A stretch of DNA of 64,000 nt. It comes from Marinovum sp034669705. Lineage in GTDB: Bacteria; Pseudomonadota; Alphaproteobacteria; Rhodobacterales; Rhodobacteraceae. The stretch is taken from positions 58,186-122,185 of the forward strand of contig NZ_JAXMOR010000011.1 in NCBI RefSeq assembly GCF_034669705.1, given 5' to 3'. Positions within the stretch are counted from its first letter, which is position 1; each line of letters begins with the position of its first letter. Shown one piece after another: positions 33,436 to 41,323 of this stretch. A program made the translations under genes and the position numbers. The notes under the pieces were generated by a model. The model made no database searches and was not told the DNA's origin. It was given only the letters and a program-made list of their open reading frames with translations.

Positions 33436-34396
33436 TCTTCTGGCCAAGAGCCTGGCGCAGATGGGCTCCAAGGCCCCTGCCCCGACCGAGACACCCCCGA
33501 GAGCGGACGAGGCCACGCCCCGTTCGCTCAAAAGCATGTCAGACGTGCTGTCGCAGGTGTCTGCGCAATCGGCGCAGGAAGTGGATGTCTCAGAGATCGC
33601 CGATTCCGAGATCGCCGACCGCTTCGACGTGGCGGAGGGGCTCGAGGATCTGATCGAGTCGATCCGCACCTCGGGTCAGCAGTTGCCGGCCCTGCTGCGC
33701 TATCGCCGCGGCAGCGGCGCGCGTTACGAGGTGGTCTATGGTCGCCGCCGGATCGCCGCCTGTCGCGTGCTGGGGCTCAAGGTCAAGGCCTACATCAAGG
33801 AGATGGACCAGCGTGAGGCGCTGGTCTCGCAGGCGCTGGAAAACTCTGCCCGGCTGGAACGCAGCTTCATCGAACAGGCGATCTTTGCCACCAAGCTCGA
33901 GGATCAGGGGTTTACCCGGGCCGAGATCGGCGAGGTTCTCGCGGTCGACAAGGGCACCTTGAGCAAGCTGGTCGGCGTCGCCCGCGACGTGCCGGATGCG
34001 GTGATCTACAGCATCGGTGCCGCGCATGACGCCGGCCGCCGGCCGTGGCTCGAGCTGCGGCGGCTGATTAAGTCCGAGGACGCTCTGTCAGCCGAGAAGA
34101 TCGCTGCGCTGGTGCCCGAAAACGGCAGCCCGGCAGAGAAGCTGGCCGTCACGATCGGCGCCCTGCAGGCGGACCTCGAGAGCGCTCAACGTCCGCCCCA
34201 ACCCGGCAAATCCGCCCCCCCTGCCCCGCTGTCGCGTGTCAAAGGCGCACCGGTGGGGTTCAAGGCCAAGGGCAAACGGCTAATGATCGAAGTGACCGAG
34301 AAAAAGGAACAGGGGTTTATCGGGTTTGTCGAAGACAATCTCGAGACGCTCTACCGGGAGTGGAAGCAACGGGGAACCGAGGAAAAGAAACGGTAA
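33425..34396 (+). CDS. repB: Plasmid partition protein RepB (ParB family)
   Basis: Centromere-binding partner of RepA. The 323-residue product has a ParB N-domain (DVAEGLEDLIESIRTSGQQLPALLRYRR, then YEVVYGRRRIAACRVLGLKVKAYI) and the helix-turn-helix region GFTRAEIGEVLAVDKGTLSKLVGVARDVP (about 160-190). GGGAGG precedes the ATG inside the repA end. The two GTTGGCC-N2-GGCCAAC palindromes, one just after its stop and one at the repC 3' end, are the likely binding sites. Confidence 0.94.
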   Translation: MKRDLLAKSLAQMGSKAPAPTETPPRADEATPRSLKSMSDVLSQVSAQSAQEVDVSEIADSEIADRFDVAEGLEDLIESIRTSGQQLPALLRYRRGSGARYEVVYGRRRIAACRVLGLKVKAYIKEMDQREALVSQALENSARLERSFIEQAIFATKLEDQGFTRAEIGEVLAVDKGTLSKLVGVARDVPDAVIYSIGAAHDAGRRPWLELRRLIKSEDALSAEKIAALVPENGSPAEKLAVTIGALQADLESAQRPPQPGKSAPPAPLSRVKGAPVGFKAKGKRLMIEVTEKKEQGFIGFVEDNLETLYREWKQRGTEEKKR

Positions 34397-34413
34397 CCGA
34401 TTGATTTCGCGAT

Positions 34414-34431
34414 GGTTGGCCCTGGCCAACC
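34414..34431. promoter_or_regulatory. Candidate parS site 1 (repB-repC spacer)
   Basis: GGTTGGCC-CT-GGCCAACC: eight-base arms, 18 bases after the repB stop. The 14 arm bases GTTGGCC/GGCCAAC recur exactly at the repC 3' end. Palindromic anchors around repC are typical partition sites of repABC plasmids. Confidence 0.65.
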
Positions 34432-34477
34432 AGACGCAAACAGACAGAAACGAGCAGCAAGGAGGCAGACAGAAGCG

Positions 34478-34608
34478 CAAAAAGAAACCCCCCGAAGGCG
34501 GTGAAGCACTCCAGAGGGTCCCGATTTACTAGCACTCTATTGGTACCCCCAAAAACGAATCGCTGCAACACCGTTTTCGGTGATCGGTACCCTTTTGCCG
34601 TCTGAAAA
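34478..34608 (-). ncRNA. Candidate counter-transcribed RNA in the repB-repC spacer
   Basis: repABC operons encode on the opposite strand, between repB and repC, a small antisense RNA that limits RepC synthesis. Here the minus strand has a hairpin CACCG-AAAA-CGGTG (about 34569-34582) and, further on, an imperfect stem around TTCG followed by TTTCTTTTTG (about 34505 to 34478), a plausible terminator. The RNA boundaries and promoter are not visible with certainty. Confidence 0.4.
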
Positions 34609-34611
34609 TTG

Positions 34612-35766
34612 ATGAATTCCACAAAAGTCACGACGTTCAGCGTCGCGGCACAGGAGACCTGTGCCTTGTCGGGACCGCGCCCCTTCCACGGGATGGGCAC
34701 AATCGACGCGCAGCCAGGGTTCCAGCCCATCCGGCGGCGCGATCTGATGGCCGCGGTCAACACGCTTGGCCGCGACCTTGGGTTGCGTCCGGCCTCGATC
34801 GTGGTGCTTGATGCGCTGCTGAGCTGCCTGCCGTGCAAGGGTCCTGATGGCCGCGATCAACCGATCACCCCCGCGATCCTGCTGACGGTCTTCGCCAGCA
34901 ACGACACCCTGTGCTACCGCGCCAAGGGGATCACCGACCGCCAGCTGCGCCGGCATCTGGAGCGGCTGGAAGAGGTCGGCTTGCTCCGACGCCGTGACAG
35001 CGCCAACGGCAAACGCTTTCCGATCTATCGCGGCGGTCGGGTTGTGGGGGCCTTCGGGCTCGACCTGTCACCGCTTCTGCAGCAGTCGCGGGAGCTTCTT
35101 GCCCGCGCGCAGCTGCGCCGGGACGAGGCTGCCGAGCTGCGCGGACTGAAGGCGCATATCCAGCAGCTCAGGTCGGAATGCCTGCGGATCGCTCTGGATG
35201 CTGCGGCGCGCGACTTTGTCGAGAGCACCCGCAACCTGATGCGGAGGGCCGGGGCGAGCGTGGCGCAAGCGAAGGCCATCCTGATGAGACTCGCCCGGAT
35301 GCTGTCCGATGCCGGCAAGGATACGCCGTGCGCCGACGCCGCGCAGACGGCTGATGTGACGCTCGCGAAGACGCTCGGGAGCACTGTGGACTCCCGCGAA
35401 ACGCCCGCCACTGACGGACGAAACGTCCGGCACAAAGAGCCTGTAAAACCCTATACAAAAAAATCTTTTGCGAACCAGATCGACGACTGGTCACAGCTTT
35501 CGACTGTCCCGAAGTTTTTCCCTGAGAAGCCCACATCTGAACACGGGTTCCACGATGTCATCTATGGCTTTGGAAAGATGCTTGGCATTCCTCACAACGC
35601 CCTGGCGCGCGCCATCGCCGTGCTGGGCTCTGCCAAGACCCTGCTGTTGCAAGACAGGATTGCCAGGGACATCGTCAAGATTGCGAACCCCGATCAGTAT
35701 TTTGCTATGGCCTTGCGGCGGGAACAGCCGAGGGTTGGCCATGGCCAACTTTCGGGTCGCTCTTGA
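34612..35766 (+). CDS. repC: Plasmid replication initiator RepC
   Basis: Replication initiator of repABC replicons. The 384-residue product has the N-terminal winged-helix part (LMAAVNTLGRDLGLRPASIVVLDALLSCLP, then CYRAKGITDRQLRRHLERLEEVGLLRRRDS) and the C-terminal RepC domain (about 295-375; FHDVIYGFGKMLGIPHNALARAIAVLG and DRIARDIVKIANPDQYFAMALRRE). ATG 34612 is the likely start; no good ribosome-binding site is seen, as expected for a gene under antisense control. The 16-base perfect palindrome 35734-35749 overlaps its last codons. Confidence 0.94.
   Translation: MNSTKVTTFSVAAQETCALSGPRPFHGMGTIDAQPGFQPIRRRDLMAAVNTLGRDLGLRPASIVVLDALLSCLPCKGPDGRDQPITPAILLTVFASNDTLCYRAKGITDRQLRRHLERLEEVGLLRRRDSANGKRFPIYRGGRVVGAFGLDLSPLLQQSRELLARAQLRRDEAAELRGLKAHIQQLRSECLRIALDAAARDFVESTRNLMRRAGASVAQAKAILMRLARMLSDAGKDTPCADAAQTADVTLAKTLGSTVDSRETPATDGRNVRHKEPVKPYTKKSFANQIDDWSQLSTVPKFFPEKPTSEHGFHDVIYGFGKMLGIPHNALARAIAVLGSAKTLLLQDRIARDIVKIANPDQYFAMALRREQPRVGHGQLSGRS
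35734..35749. promoter_or_regulatory. Candidate parS site 2 (repC 3' end)
   Basis: GTTGGCCATGGCCAAC, a perfect 16-base palindrome within the final codons of repC. It matches site 1 in both arms. Confidence 0.7.
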
Positions 35767-35797
35767 TGCGCGACAGAAACGGTCCGCCGTCGCACAG

Positions 35798-36088
35798 TCA
35801 CCGATTGCCGTCGATCCATTTCGACATCAGTCCGCGGTCGCGGAAGCATTCGTCTGGCACCGCGCGCCGTTTGATCCGCGCCAGTCTTTCGGCAAAGGCC
35901 ACCTGTTTCGAGCTTGGCCGGTTGTCGCGCTGCGGTGCGACCTTGCTCTGGCTGTCGATCCAGGCGCTGAGCGTGCGACGATCCTGTTGCACCTCCCAGG
36001 GCAGGGAGATCTGGTTGCGCGACGCCAGCGATCGGGCATAGGCGATCTGTCTCGGTGTCGCGGGCAGGACTTGGGTCACTCTTTCCAT
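35798..36088 (-). CDS. Small plasmid-associated protein with two copies of a 35-residue motif
   Basis: A 96-residue basic protein, no signal or membrane segment. It is made of two clearly related units: residues 11-45 (TPRQIAYARSLASRN...) and 59-93 (SSKQVAFAERLARIK...), both ending in DR-x2-L/M-S-x-WID. The ATG at 36088 has AAGGAG eight bases upstream, while the longer open frame upstream is unlikely coding. It is convergent with repC, 31 bases away. I recall such short proteins near replication genes in Rhodobacteraceae, but know no function; the repeat and basic charge suggest nucleic-acid or protein binding, as speculation. Confidence 0.7.
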   Translation of the reverse strand: MERVTQVLPATPRQIAYARSLASRNQISLPWEVQQDRRTLSAWIDSQSKVAPQRDNRPSSKQVAFAERLARIKRRAVPDECFRDRGLMSKWIDGNR

Positions 36089-36335
36089 CTTGGTAACTCC
36101 TTCGTCGTATGAGAATAGATACATAGAACAAAGAGAGAACGAAATCAAGGGAACCGAAAGCCGCACACGGGTGTGTGATTGCGCTGGCCAAGGATCAGAG
36201 CCCTTGGTCAAACCGGCTCGCACAGATTTCTGACACCGGTATCGCGCCACGGTCAGCGCGCCTTGCTTGGTCGCGATAGGGCAGGGGGGAGGCGAAGTTG
36301 GCGCCAGAGGTCGGACGGCACCGGTCACCCAGCCC

Positions 36336-36803
36336 TCAGGCGGCCTTGCGCAATTTCTTGATGGCCGCCAGCAGGTCGGGTTTTTCGGCCAGGCCGGTCA
36401 GCAGGTCCGCCAGCTCTTTCTCCGCCACCAGCCCGGCGGCGCGTTTCGGTGCGAACCAATGCCGCTTGCGTTGCGCGCGTTCCTTCCAGCGGCGTTTCAG
36501 TTTGCCCACGACCATCGGATAGAGCGTCACCCGGCAGCGCAGGCTGCTGCCGTCCTCGAGCAGCTTGTCGTAGTGATAGGTCCCGAGCGCCCGTTTCGAG
36601 ATGAAACCGGTGGCGCCGGCCTCTTCCAGCGCTTCGATCTCGGCGGCGCGCCAAGGGGACTTTCCGTCCATCAGCCAGCCCTTGGGCATCACCCAACGAC
36701 CGCTGTCGCGAGAGGTGACCATCAGCACCCGCAGCTTGCCGGTCTTCTCCCAATGGACGGGCAGGGCGGCGATCTGGTCGGCGGTCCGGCACCGCGGCTT
36801 CAC
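36336..36803 (-). CDS. Nudix hydrolase, diphosphoinositol-polyphosphate-phosphohydrolase type
   Basis: A 155-residue hydrolase of nucleoside- or polyphosphate-diphosphate bonds. The Nudix box region is WVMPKGWLMDGKSPWRAAEIEALEEAGATG; the EExG core is intact, but the usual REUxEE arginine position reads Ile-Glu, as in many short proteobacterial Nudix proteins of this subgroup. A basic tail (KLKRRWKERAQRKRHWF) follows. The start is GTG 36803, overlapping the stop of the Na/Pi cotransporter gene (GTGA), so the two are translationally coupled. This pairing fits polyphosphate or inositol-phosphate metabolism tied to phosphate transport. Confidence 0.82.
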   Translation of the reverse strand: MKPRCRTADQIAALPVHWEKTGKLRVLMVTSRDSGRWVMPKGWLMDGKSPWRAAEIEALEEAGATGFISKRALGTYHYDKLLEDGSSLRCRVTLYPMVVGKLKRRWKERAQRKRHWFAPKRAAGLVAEKELADLLTGLAEKPDLLAAIKKLRKAA

Positions 36804-38461
36804 CCGGTGCCCCCGATGACCCGCGGCTTGGCCAGCCGGCTGCCCAGCAGGTCGCCGGTCTCCTCGGCGATCGGATAGGCGACAAAGGCCAGCGCGGCGT
36901 TGATCTGCTTGAGCAGGCGCAGCACCTCTTGGTGGATGTTGCTGGTCTCGATGCTGGCGGTGGTGCCGGTCTGCAGCCGTTTCAGGTGACGTTCCTGCAG
37001 GCGCTGTTCCTCGATGCGGATGCGATCCTTCTCGGCCACCAGCTGCCGCGCGGCCTCGGCATCGCCTGTGGTCAGAACGCCAAGCGCCAGCTGGCCGTTG
37101 GTCGCCACCTGGTCGTGGAACTGCTCGATCTCGTCCAGCCCCTCGCGGGAAAAGGTGATCGCCTCATCGGACATCCGCTTGGCCAGCGCCACCAGGTTGA
37201 CGGCAATCCGGTCGGCGGCATCCTCGAGACTGTTGGCCATTGCCACCAGCTCCAGCGTTTTCTTGTCCTGCGGCGCCTGCAGCGTACTTTCGCGCAGGCG
37301 AGAGACATAGATTTTGATCTCGAAATGCATCCGGTCGATCTCGTCCTCGCGCAGCTCGATCATCCGCGCCAGCTCTGGGTCCCAGGTGCGGAACAGCTTG
37401 ACCACCGGCATCAGGATGGTCTGCACCGTCTCGGCCATGCGCAGCAGTTCGCGCTGGGTGCAGGCCAGCGCCAGCGGCACGTGGTCGAGTGCGCCGGGGT
37501 CGAGCGCGCTGACCTGCTCGGGCGTGCTGGCGGAGTGGCGTGGCAGGATCACCCCGGCCAGTCGCACCAGCGGGCCGGTGAGCGGCAAGGCAAGCGCCAG
37601 CAGGGCGGCGTTGAGCAGGATGTGCAGGGTCATCGCCTGCTGGCCGGCGGTGGCGCCCAACAGGCCGAGACTCAGCTGGCCCGAGAGCAGCAGCGCCAGC
37701 GCCGCAAGCGTCATGCCGCCGCGTGCCATCAGGTTGCCCAGCACCACCAGCCGGGCAGGGCGCTCCTGCGACCAGAGCAGGGCCAGCGGCACCACCGCAC
37801 CCCCGAGGTTGGCGCCGATCACCAGCGCCGCGGCGACCGGGGCGCCGATCAGCCCGGTGGTGGCAAAAGTGGCAAAGGTCAGCACCGCGGCAATGCTGGA
37901 ATGCATCGCCCAGGCCAGCAGCGCGCCCAGCACATAGGCGCTGGCCAGGTCGTTCTGAAAATACATGGCGATGCTCTGCACGATCGGGTCGGCCCCGATC
38001 GGCACCGTGGCCGCGCGGATCATGCCCAGCGACATCAGCACCAGCGCAAAGCCGATCAGGATCCGCCCGACCTGCTTGGTGCGCCGTCCGCCGGCCTTGA
38101 GAAAGGTCACCACGCCGATCAACAGCGCATAGGGCACCACCGCCTGCACGGGCAAGAGCAGCACCTGCGCCATCAGCGCCGAACCCAGATCGGCGCCCAG
38201 CAGCAAGGCCAGAGCAGCCGTTGGCGCCAGCATCCCGGAGACCGCGAAACCGGCGCCGATCAGACCCACCGCGGTCGAGCTCTGCAGCACCATCGCCGCC
38301 AGCCCGCCGCCGGCTGCGGCCAGCAGGCGCGATCTGGAAAAGCCCTTCAGGCCGCGTTTCAACTCTGGCAGGAACGCCCGTTCCACCCCGGTCCGGATCA
38401 ACCGCACCGACCACAAGAGCAGCGCCACCGCGGCGGCCAGTTGCGTGGCAAGCGCGATCAT
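36800..38461 (-). CDS. Na/Pi cotransporter family protein with PhoU-like C-terminal domain
   Basis: Sodium-dependent phosphate transporter (NptA/YjbB type), 553 residues. The membrane half (residues 1-310) has the duplicated signature: MVLQSSTAVGLIGAGF (QSSTA at 60-64) and the second copy AMHSSIAAVLTFATFAT. The cytoplasmic half (about 330-540) is helical and PhoU-like (LREDEIDRMHFEIKIYVSRLRE). YjbB in E. coli exports phosphate when it is in excess. It is coupled to the Nudix gene and diverges from the DeoR-phn cluster, suggesting phosphate homeostasis during use of organic phosphorus. Confidence 0.9.
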   Translation of the reverse strand: MIALATQLAAAVALLLWSVRLIRTGVERAFLPELKRGLKGFSRSRLLAAAGGGLAAMVLQSSTAVGLIGAGFAVSGMLAPTAALALLLGADLGSALMAQVLLLPVQAVVPYALLIGVVTFLKAGGRRTKQVGRILIGFALVLMSLGMIRAATVPIGADPIVQSIAMYFQNDLASAYVLGALLAWAMHSSIAAVLTFATFATTGLIGAPVAAALVIGANLGGAVVPLALLWSQERPARLVVLGNLMARGGMTLAALALLLSGQLSLGLLGATAGQQAMTLHILLNAALLALALPLTGPLVRLAGVILPRHSASTPEQVSALDPGALDHVPLALACTQRELLRMAETVQTILMPVVKLFRTWDPELARMIELREDEIDRMHFEIKIYVSRLRESTLQAPQDKKTLELVAMANSLEDAADRIAVNLVALAKRMSDEAITFSREGLDEIEQFHDQVATNGQLALGVLTTGDAEAARQLVAEKDRIRIEEQRLQERHLKRLQTGTTASIETSNIHQEVLRLLKQINAALAFVAYPIAEETGDLLGSRLAKPRVIGGTG

Positions 38462-38580
38462 GTGGCTGGTCCTCGGTGTGCTGCGTGCTGCTGCATCTCG
38501 TCCCGATCAACTGTCTCAACCGTTGGGGTACCGGCAAGTCTCACCACCGGTCCGAGGGCAATGCAACAAAATAATTGCAA

Positions 38581-38602
38581 AATTGTCGTAAACACCACAA
38601 TT
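38581..38602. promoter_or_regulatory. Candidate DeoR operator: inverted AATTGT/ACAATT
   Basis: AATTGT, ten bases, ACAATT in the AT-rich divergent region between the Na/Pi cotransporter and the DeoR gene, 30 bases before the DeoR start. Position and symmetry suit autoregulation by the DeoR protein. Confidence 0.4.
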
Positions 38603-38631
38603 CTGGGGTGGCAACCGAGTCGGACCAAGAG

Positions 38632-39447
38632 ATGCCCGGAACCAAGACACGCAGGAAACACGCAGAGGGCGGGCGCGACCGGCTGAAGAAATCCGACCGC
38701 CGCGGGCAGATCCTGCTCGAGCTCAAGCTGCGACCGCATGTGCGGATCAGCGAGCTGGCGCGCGGCTTCAACGTCTCGACCGAGACGGTGCGCCGCGACC
38801 TCGACGCGCTGGCCGAGGACGGGCTGATCGCGCGGGCGCATGGCGGCGCCTCGGCGCCGGCGCAGGGCCATTACCCCGGCCTTGACGAGCGCAGCACGGC
38901 GCGGATTGCCGAGCGGGAATGGATCGGCCGCCGCGCCGCCGAACTTGTCACCGACGGCGAGACGGTGATGATCGACAGCGGCTCGACCACCATCCAGCTG
39001 GCCCGGGCGCTGGCCTTTCGCGGCACCCGCTGCACGGTGATCACCAATTCGATCCCGGTCGCCATGACCATCGGCCACGGCGCGCCCGACGTGGTGCTGT
39101 GCCCCGGTGAATACCTGGCGGCGGAATCGGCGGTTGTCGGCACCGAGACGCTGGAATTCCTGTCGCGTTTCAACGTCGACCGGTGCATGATCGGGGCCTC
39201 GGGCCTATCGGAGGAGGGCCCGTCCGAGACCGTGCGCGGCTTTGGTGCCGTAAAACGGATGATGCTGCAGCGTGCCGCCAAGCGGCACCTGCTGATCGAC
39301 GCAGGCAAGTTCGGCCGCAGGGGGCTGGCCCGGGTGGGGGAGATGGCCGACCTCGATTCCATCGTCGTCGATTGTCGTCCGCAGGGCCGTCTGCTGGCGG
39401 CCGTCGATGGCGCCGAGGTGGAGATTGTCGTCGCCGATCCGGAGTGA
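38632..39447 (+). CDS. DeoR/GlpR-family transcriptional repressor
   Basis: A 271-residue regulator: N-terminal DeoR helix-turn-helix (RRGQILLELKLRPHVRISELARGFNVSTETVRRDLDALAEDGLIARAHGGA) and a C-terminal sugar-phosphate-isomerase-like sensor domain with IDSGSTTIQLARAL and CMIGASGLSEEGPSE. Family members sense phosphorylated sugars or glycerol phosphate. It precedes phnD by 48 bases and probably controls the phn-HAD operon, so the inducer may be the imported phospho-compound. ATG 38632 is preferred over an upstream TTG at 38575. Confidence 0.88.
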   Translation: MPGTKTRRKHAEGGRDRLKKSDRRGQILLELKLRPHVRISELARGFNVSTETVRRDLDALAEDGLIARAHGGASAPAQGHYPGLDERSTARIAEREWIGRRAAELVTDGETVMIDSGSTTIQLARALAFRGTRCTVITNSIPVAMTIGHGAPDVVLCPGEYLAAESAVVGTETLEFLSRFNVDRCMIGASGLSEEGPSETVRGFGAVKRMMLQRAAKRHLLIDAGKFGRRGLARVGEMADLDSIVVDCRPQGRLLAAVDGAEVEIVVADPE

Positions 39448-39495
39448 AGACCAAAACCAACGCGGCGCAAAGCCGCTTTCCATGGGAGGAAAAAC

Positions 39496-40470
39496 ATGAA
39501 AATCGACCTGAAACTGATGCTTTCGGCCTCGGCCATAGCGCTGCTGTCGCTGAGCGGGGCTGCCTCGGCGCAGGACTGCCCGCGCGGCGATCTGAATGAT
39601 CGATTCTGCGATGCCGATGGCGACCTGATTGCAGATATTCCCAGCGATGAAAGCCAATGGATCGACCCTGAAACGTTGATCTTTGCCTTTACTCCCGTCG
39701 AGGACCCGGCGGTCTACAAGACGGCCTGGACGGATTTTCTAGATCACATGGCCGAAAAGACCGGCAAGGAGATCGTCTTCTTCCCGGTTCAGTCCAACGC
39801 TGCCCAGATCGAGGCGATGCGATCCGGCCGGCTTCACATCGCAGGCTTTAATACCGGCTCGAACCCGCTGGCGGTAAACTGCGCCGGCTTCCGCCCCTTC
39901 ACCATCATGGCGGGCGAGGACGGCTCATTTGGTTACGAGATGGAGATCATCACCTATCCCGGCTCCGGCATCGAAAGCGTCGAGGATATCAAGGGCAAGC
40001 AGCTGGCCTTCACCTCGCCCACATCGAACTCCGGCTTCAAGGCACCTTCGGCGATCCTCAAGGCCGATTACGACCTGTTGCCTGAGCGCGACTTCGAGCC
40101 GGTCTATTCCGGCAAGCATGACAACTCGATCCTCGGCGTCGCCAACAAGGACTACCCGGCGGCCTCGATCGCCAACTCCGTCATGCAGCGGATGCTCGAG
40201 CGTGACGTGGTCAGCGAGGACCAGATCGTCAGCCTCTACAAGTCGCAGACCTTTCCGACCACCGGCTACGGCGTGGTCTACAACCTGAAGCCCGAGCTGC
40301 AGGAGGCCATCCAGGACGCTTTCTTCAGCTTCGACTGGGAGGGCAGCAGCCTCGAGGAGGAATTCTCCAAGAACGGCGAGGCGCAGTTCATCCCGATCAC
40401 CTATCAGGAGTACTGGGAGGTGATCCGCAAGATCGACGCGGCCAACGACGTCTCCTACGCCTGCGAATGA
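39496..40470 (+). CDS. phnD: Phosphate/phosphite/phosphonate ABC transporter binding protein PhnD
   Basis: Periplasmic binding protein of 324 residues with signal peptide (KLMLSASAIALLSLSGAASA). The mature part has the PhnD pattern: LIFAFTPVEDPAVYKTAWTDFLDHMAEKTG, a QSNAAQIEAMRSGRLHIAGFNTGS stretch and the ligand-loop KQLAFTSPTSNSGFKAPSAIL. An N-terminal Cys/Asp-rich stretch (DCPRGDLNDRFCDADGDLI) is unusual for PhnD. GGGAGG precedes the ATG. The exact ligand (phosphonate, phosphite or phosphate ester) cannot be read from sequence. A stem-loop follows it. Confidence 0.9.
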   Translation: MKIDLKLMLSASAIALLSLSGAASAQDCPRGDLNDRFCDADGDLIADIPSDESQWIDPETLIFAFTPVEDPAVYKTAWTDFLDHMAEKTGKEIVFFPVQSNAAQIEAMRSGRLHIAGFNTGSNPLAVNCAGFRPFTIMAGEDGSFGYEMEIITYPGSGIESVEDIKGKQLAFTSPTSNSGFKAPSAILKADYDLLPERDFEPVYSGKHDNSILGVANKDYPAASIANSVMQRMLERDVVSEDQIVSLYKSQTFPTTGYGVVYNLKPELQEAIQDAFFSFDWEGSSLEEEFSKNGEAQFIPITYQEYWEVIRKIDAANDVSYACE

Positions 40471-40486
40471 CCATCACCCTGCGGCG

Positions 40487-40503
40487 GGCCCCCGGTGGGG
40501 GCC
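40487..40503 (+). terminator. Stem-loop after phnD (attenuator-like)
   Basis: GGCCCCC-GGT-GGGGGCC: seven perfect GC pairs between phnD and phnC without a U-tract. As for other binding-protein genes it probably stabilises the phnD transcript relative to downstream genes. Confidence 0.55.
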
Positions 40504-40531
40504 TGTTCGCCTGTTGCCTCGGGGGGCCTTC

Positions 40532-41323
40532 ATGCTGCGTCTGCAAAACCTGACCAAGACCTACAAGACCGGTGACAAGGCCCTGCAGGCCATCGACCTC
40601 GAGGTGCCCTCCGGCCAGGTGCTGGCGCTGATCGGGCCGTCGGGCGCTGGCAAGTCGACGCTGATCCGCTGCATCAACCGTCTGGTGGAGCCCACCGAAG
40701 GCGCGGTGATGCTGGACGGAACCGACCTGACCAAGCTGGGCTCCGGTGCGCTGCGCCGGGCGCGGCGCGAGATGGGGATGATCTTTCAGGAATACGCGCT
40801 GGTCGAACGGCTGACGGTGATGGAGAACGTCCTGTCGGGCCGGCTGGGTTACGTCGGCTTCTGGCGGTCGTTCACGCGCCGCTACTCGCAGTCCGACGTG
40901 GACGAGGCCTTTCGCCTGCTCGACCGCGTGGGCCTGCTGCACATGGCCGACAAGCGCGCCGACGAACTCTCGGGCGGACAACGCCAGCGGGTCGGCATCT
41001 GCCGGGCGCTGATCCAGGATCCGAAGCTCCTGCTGGTGGATGAGCCCACCGCATCGCTCGATCCCAAGACCTCGCGCCAGATCATGCGGCTGATCACCGA
41101 GCTTTGCCGTGAGCGCGGGCTGGCGGCGATCATCAACATTCACGACGTGGCGCTGGCGCAGATGTTCGTGCCGCGCATCGTGGGCTTGCGGTTCGGCCAG
41201 ATCGTCTTTGACGGCCCGCCGGACGGGCTGACCCCGGATAAACTTACCGAGATCTACGGCGAGGAGGACTGGGAAGCCACCATCGAAAAGGTCGAGGACG
41301 AAGAGATCGAGGCCGCGGAATGA
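40532..41323 (+). CDS. phnC: Phosphonate ABC transporter ATPase PhnC
   Basis: ATPase of 263 residues. Walker A GPSGAGKST, the family stretch MGMIFQEYALVERLTVMENVL, signature LSGGQRQRVGICRAL, Walker B LLLVDEPTASLDPKTSR and switch IINIHDVALAQ. The ATG at 40532 follows GGGGGG; an upstream ATG in frame would start inside the stem-loop region. It overlaps phnE by four bases. The acidic C terminus is longer than usual. Confidence 0.93.
   Translation: MLRLQNLTKTYKTGDKALQAIDLEVPSGQVLALIGPSGAGKSTLIRCINRLVEPTEGAVMLDGTDLTKLGSGALRRARREMGMIFQEYALVERLTVMENVLSGRLGYVGFWRSFTRRYSQSDVDEAFRLLDRVGLLHMADKRADELSGGQRQRVGICRALIQDPKLLLVDEPTASLDPKTSRQIMRLITELCRERGLAAIINIHDVALAQMFVPRIVGLRFGQIVFDGPPDGLTPDKLTEIYGEEDWEATIEKVEDEEIEAAE

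Noticed and set aside
36336..36803. Nudix gene as a pseudogene because the box lacks the usual arginine
   Set aside because: The frame is intact, coupled to its neighbour, and this Ile-Glu variant is common in short proteobacterial Nudix proteins.
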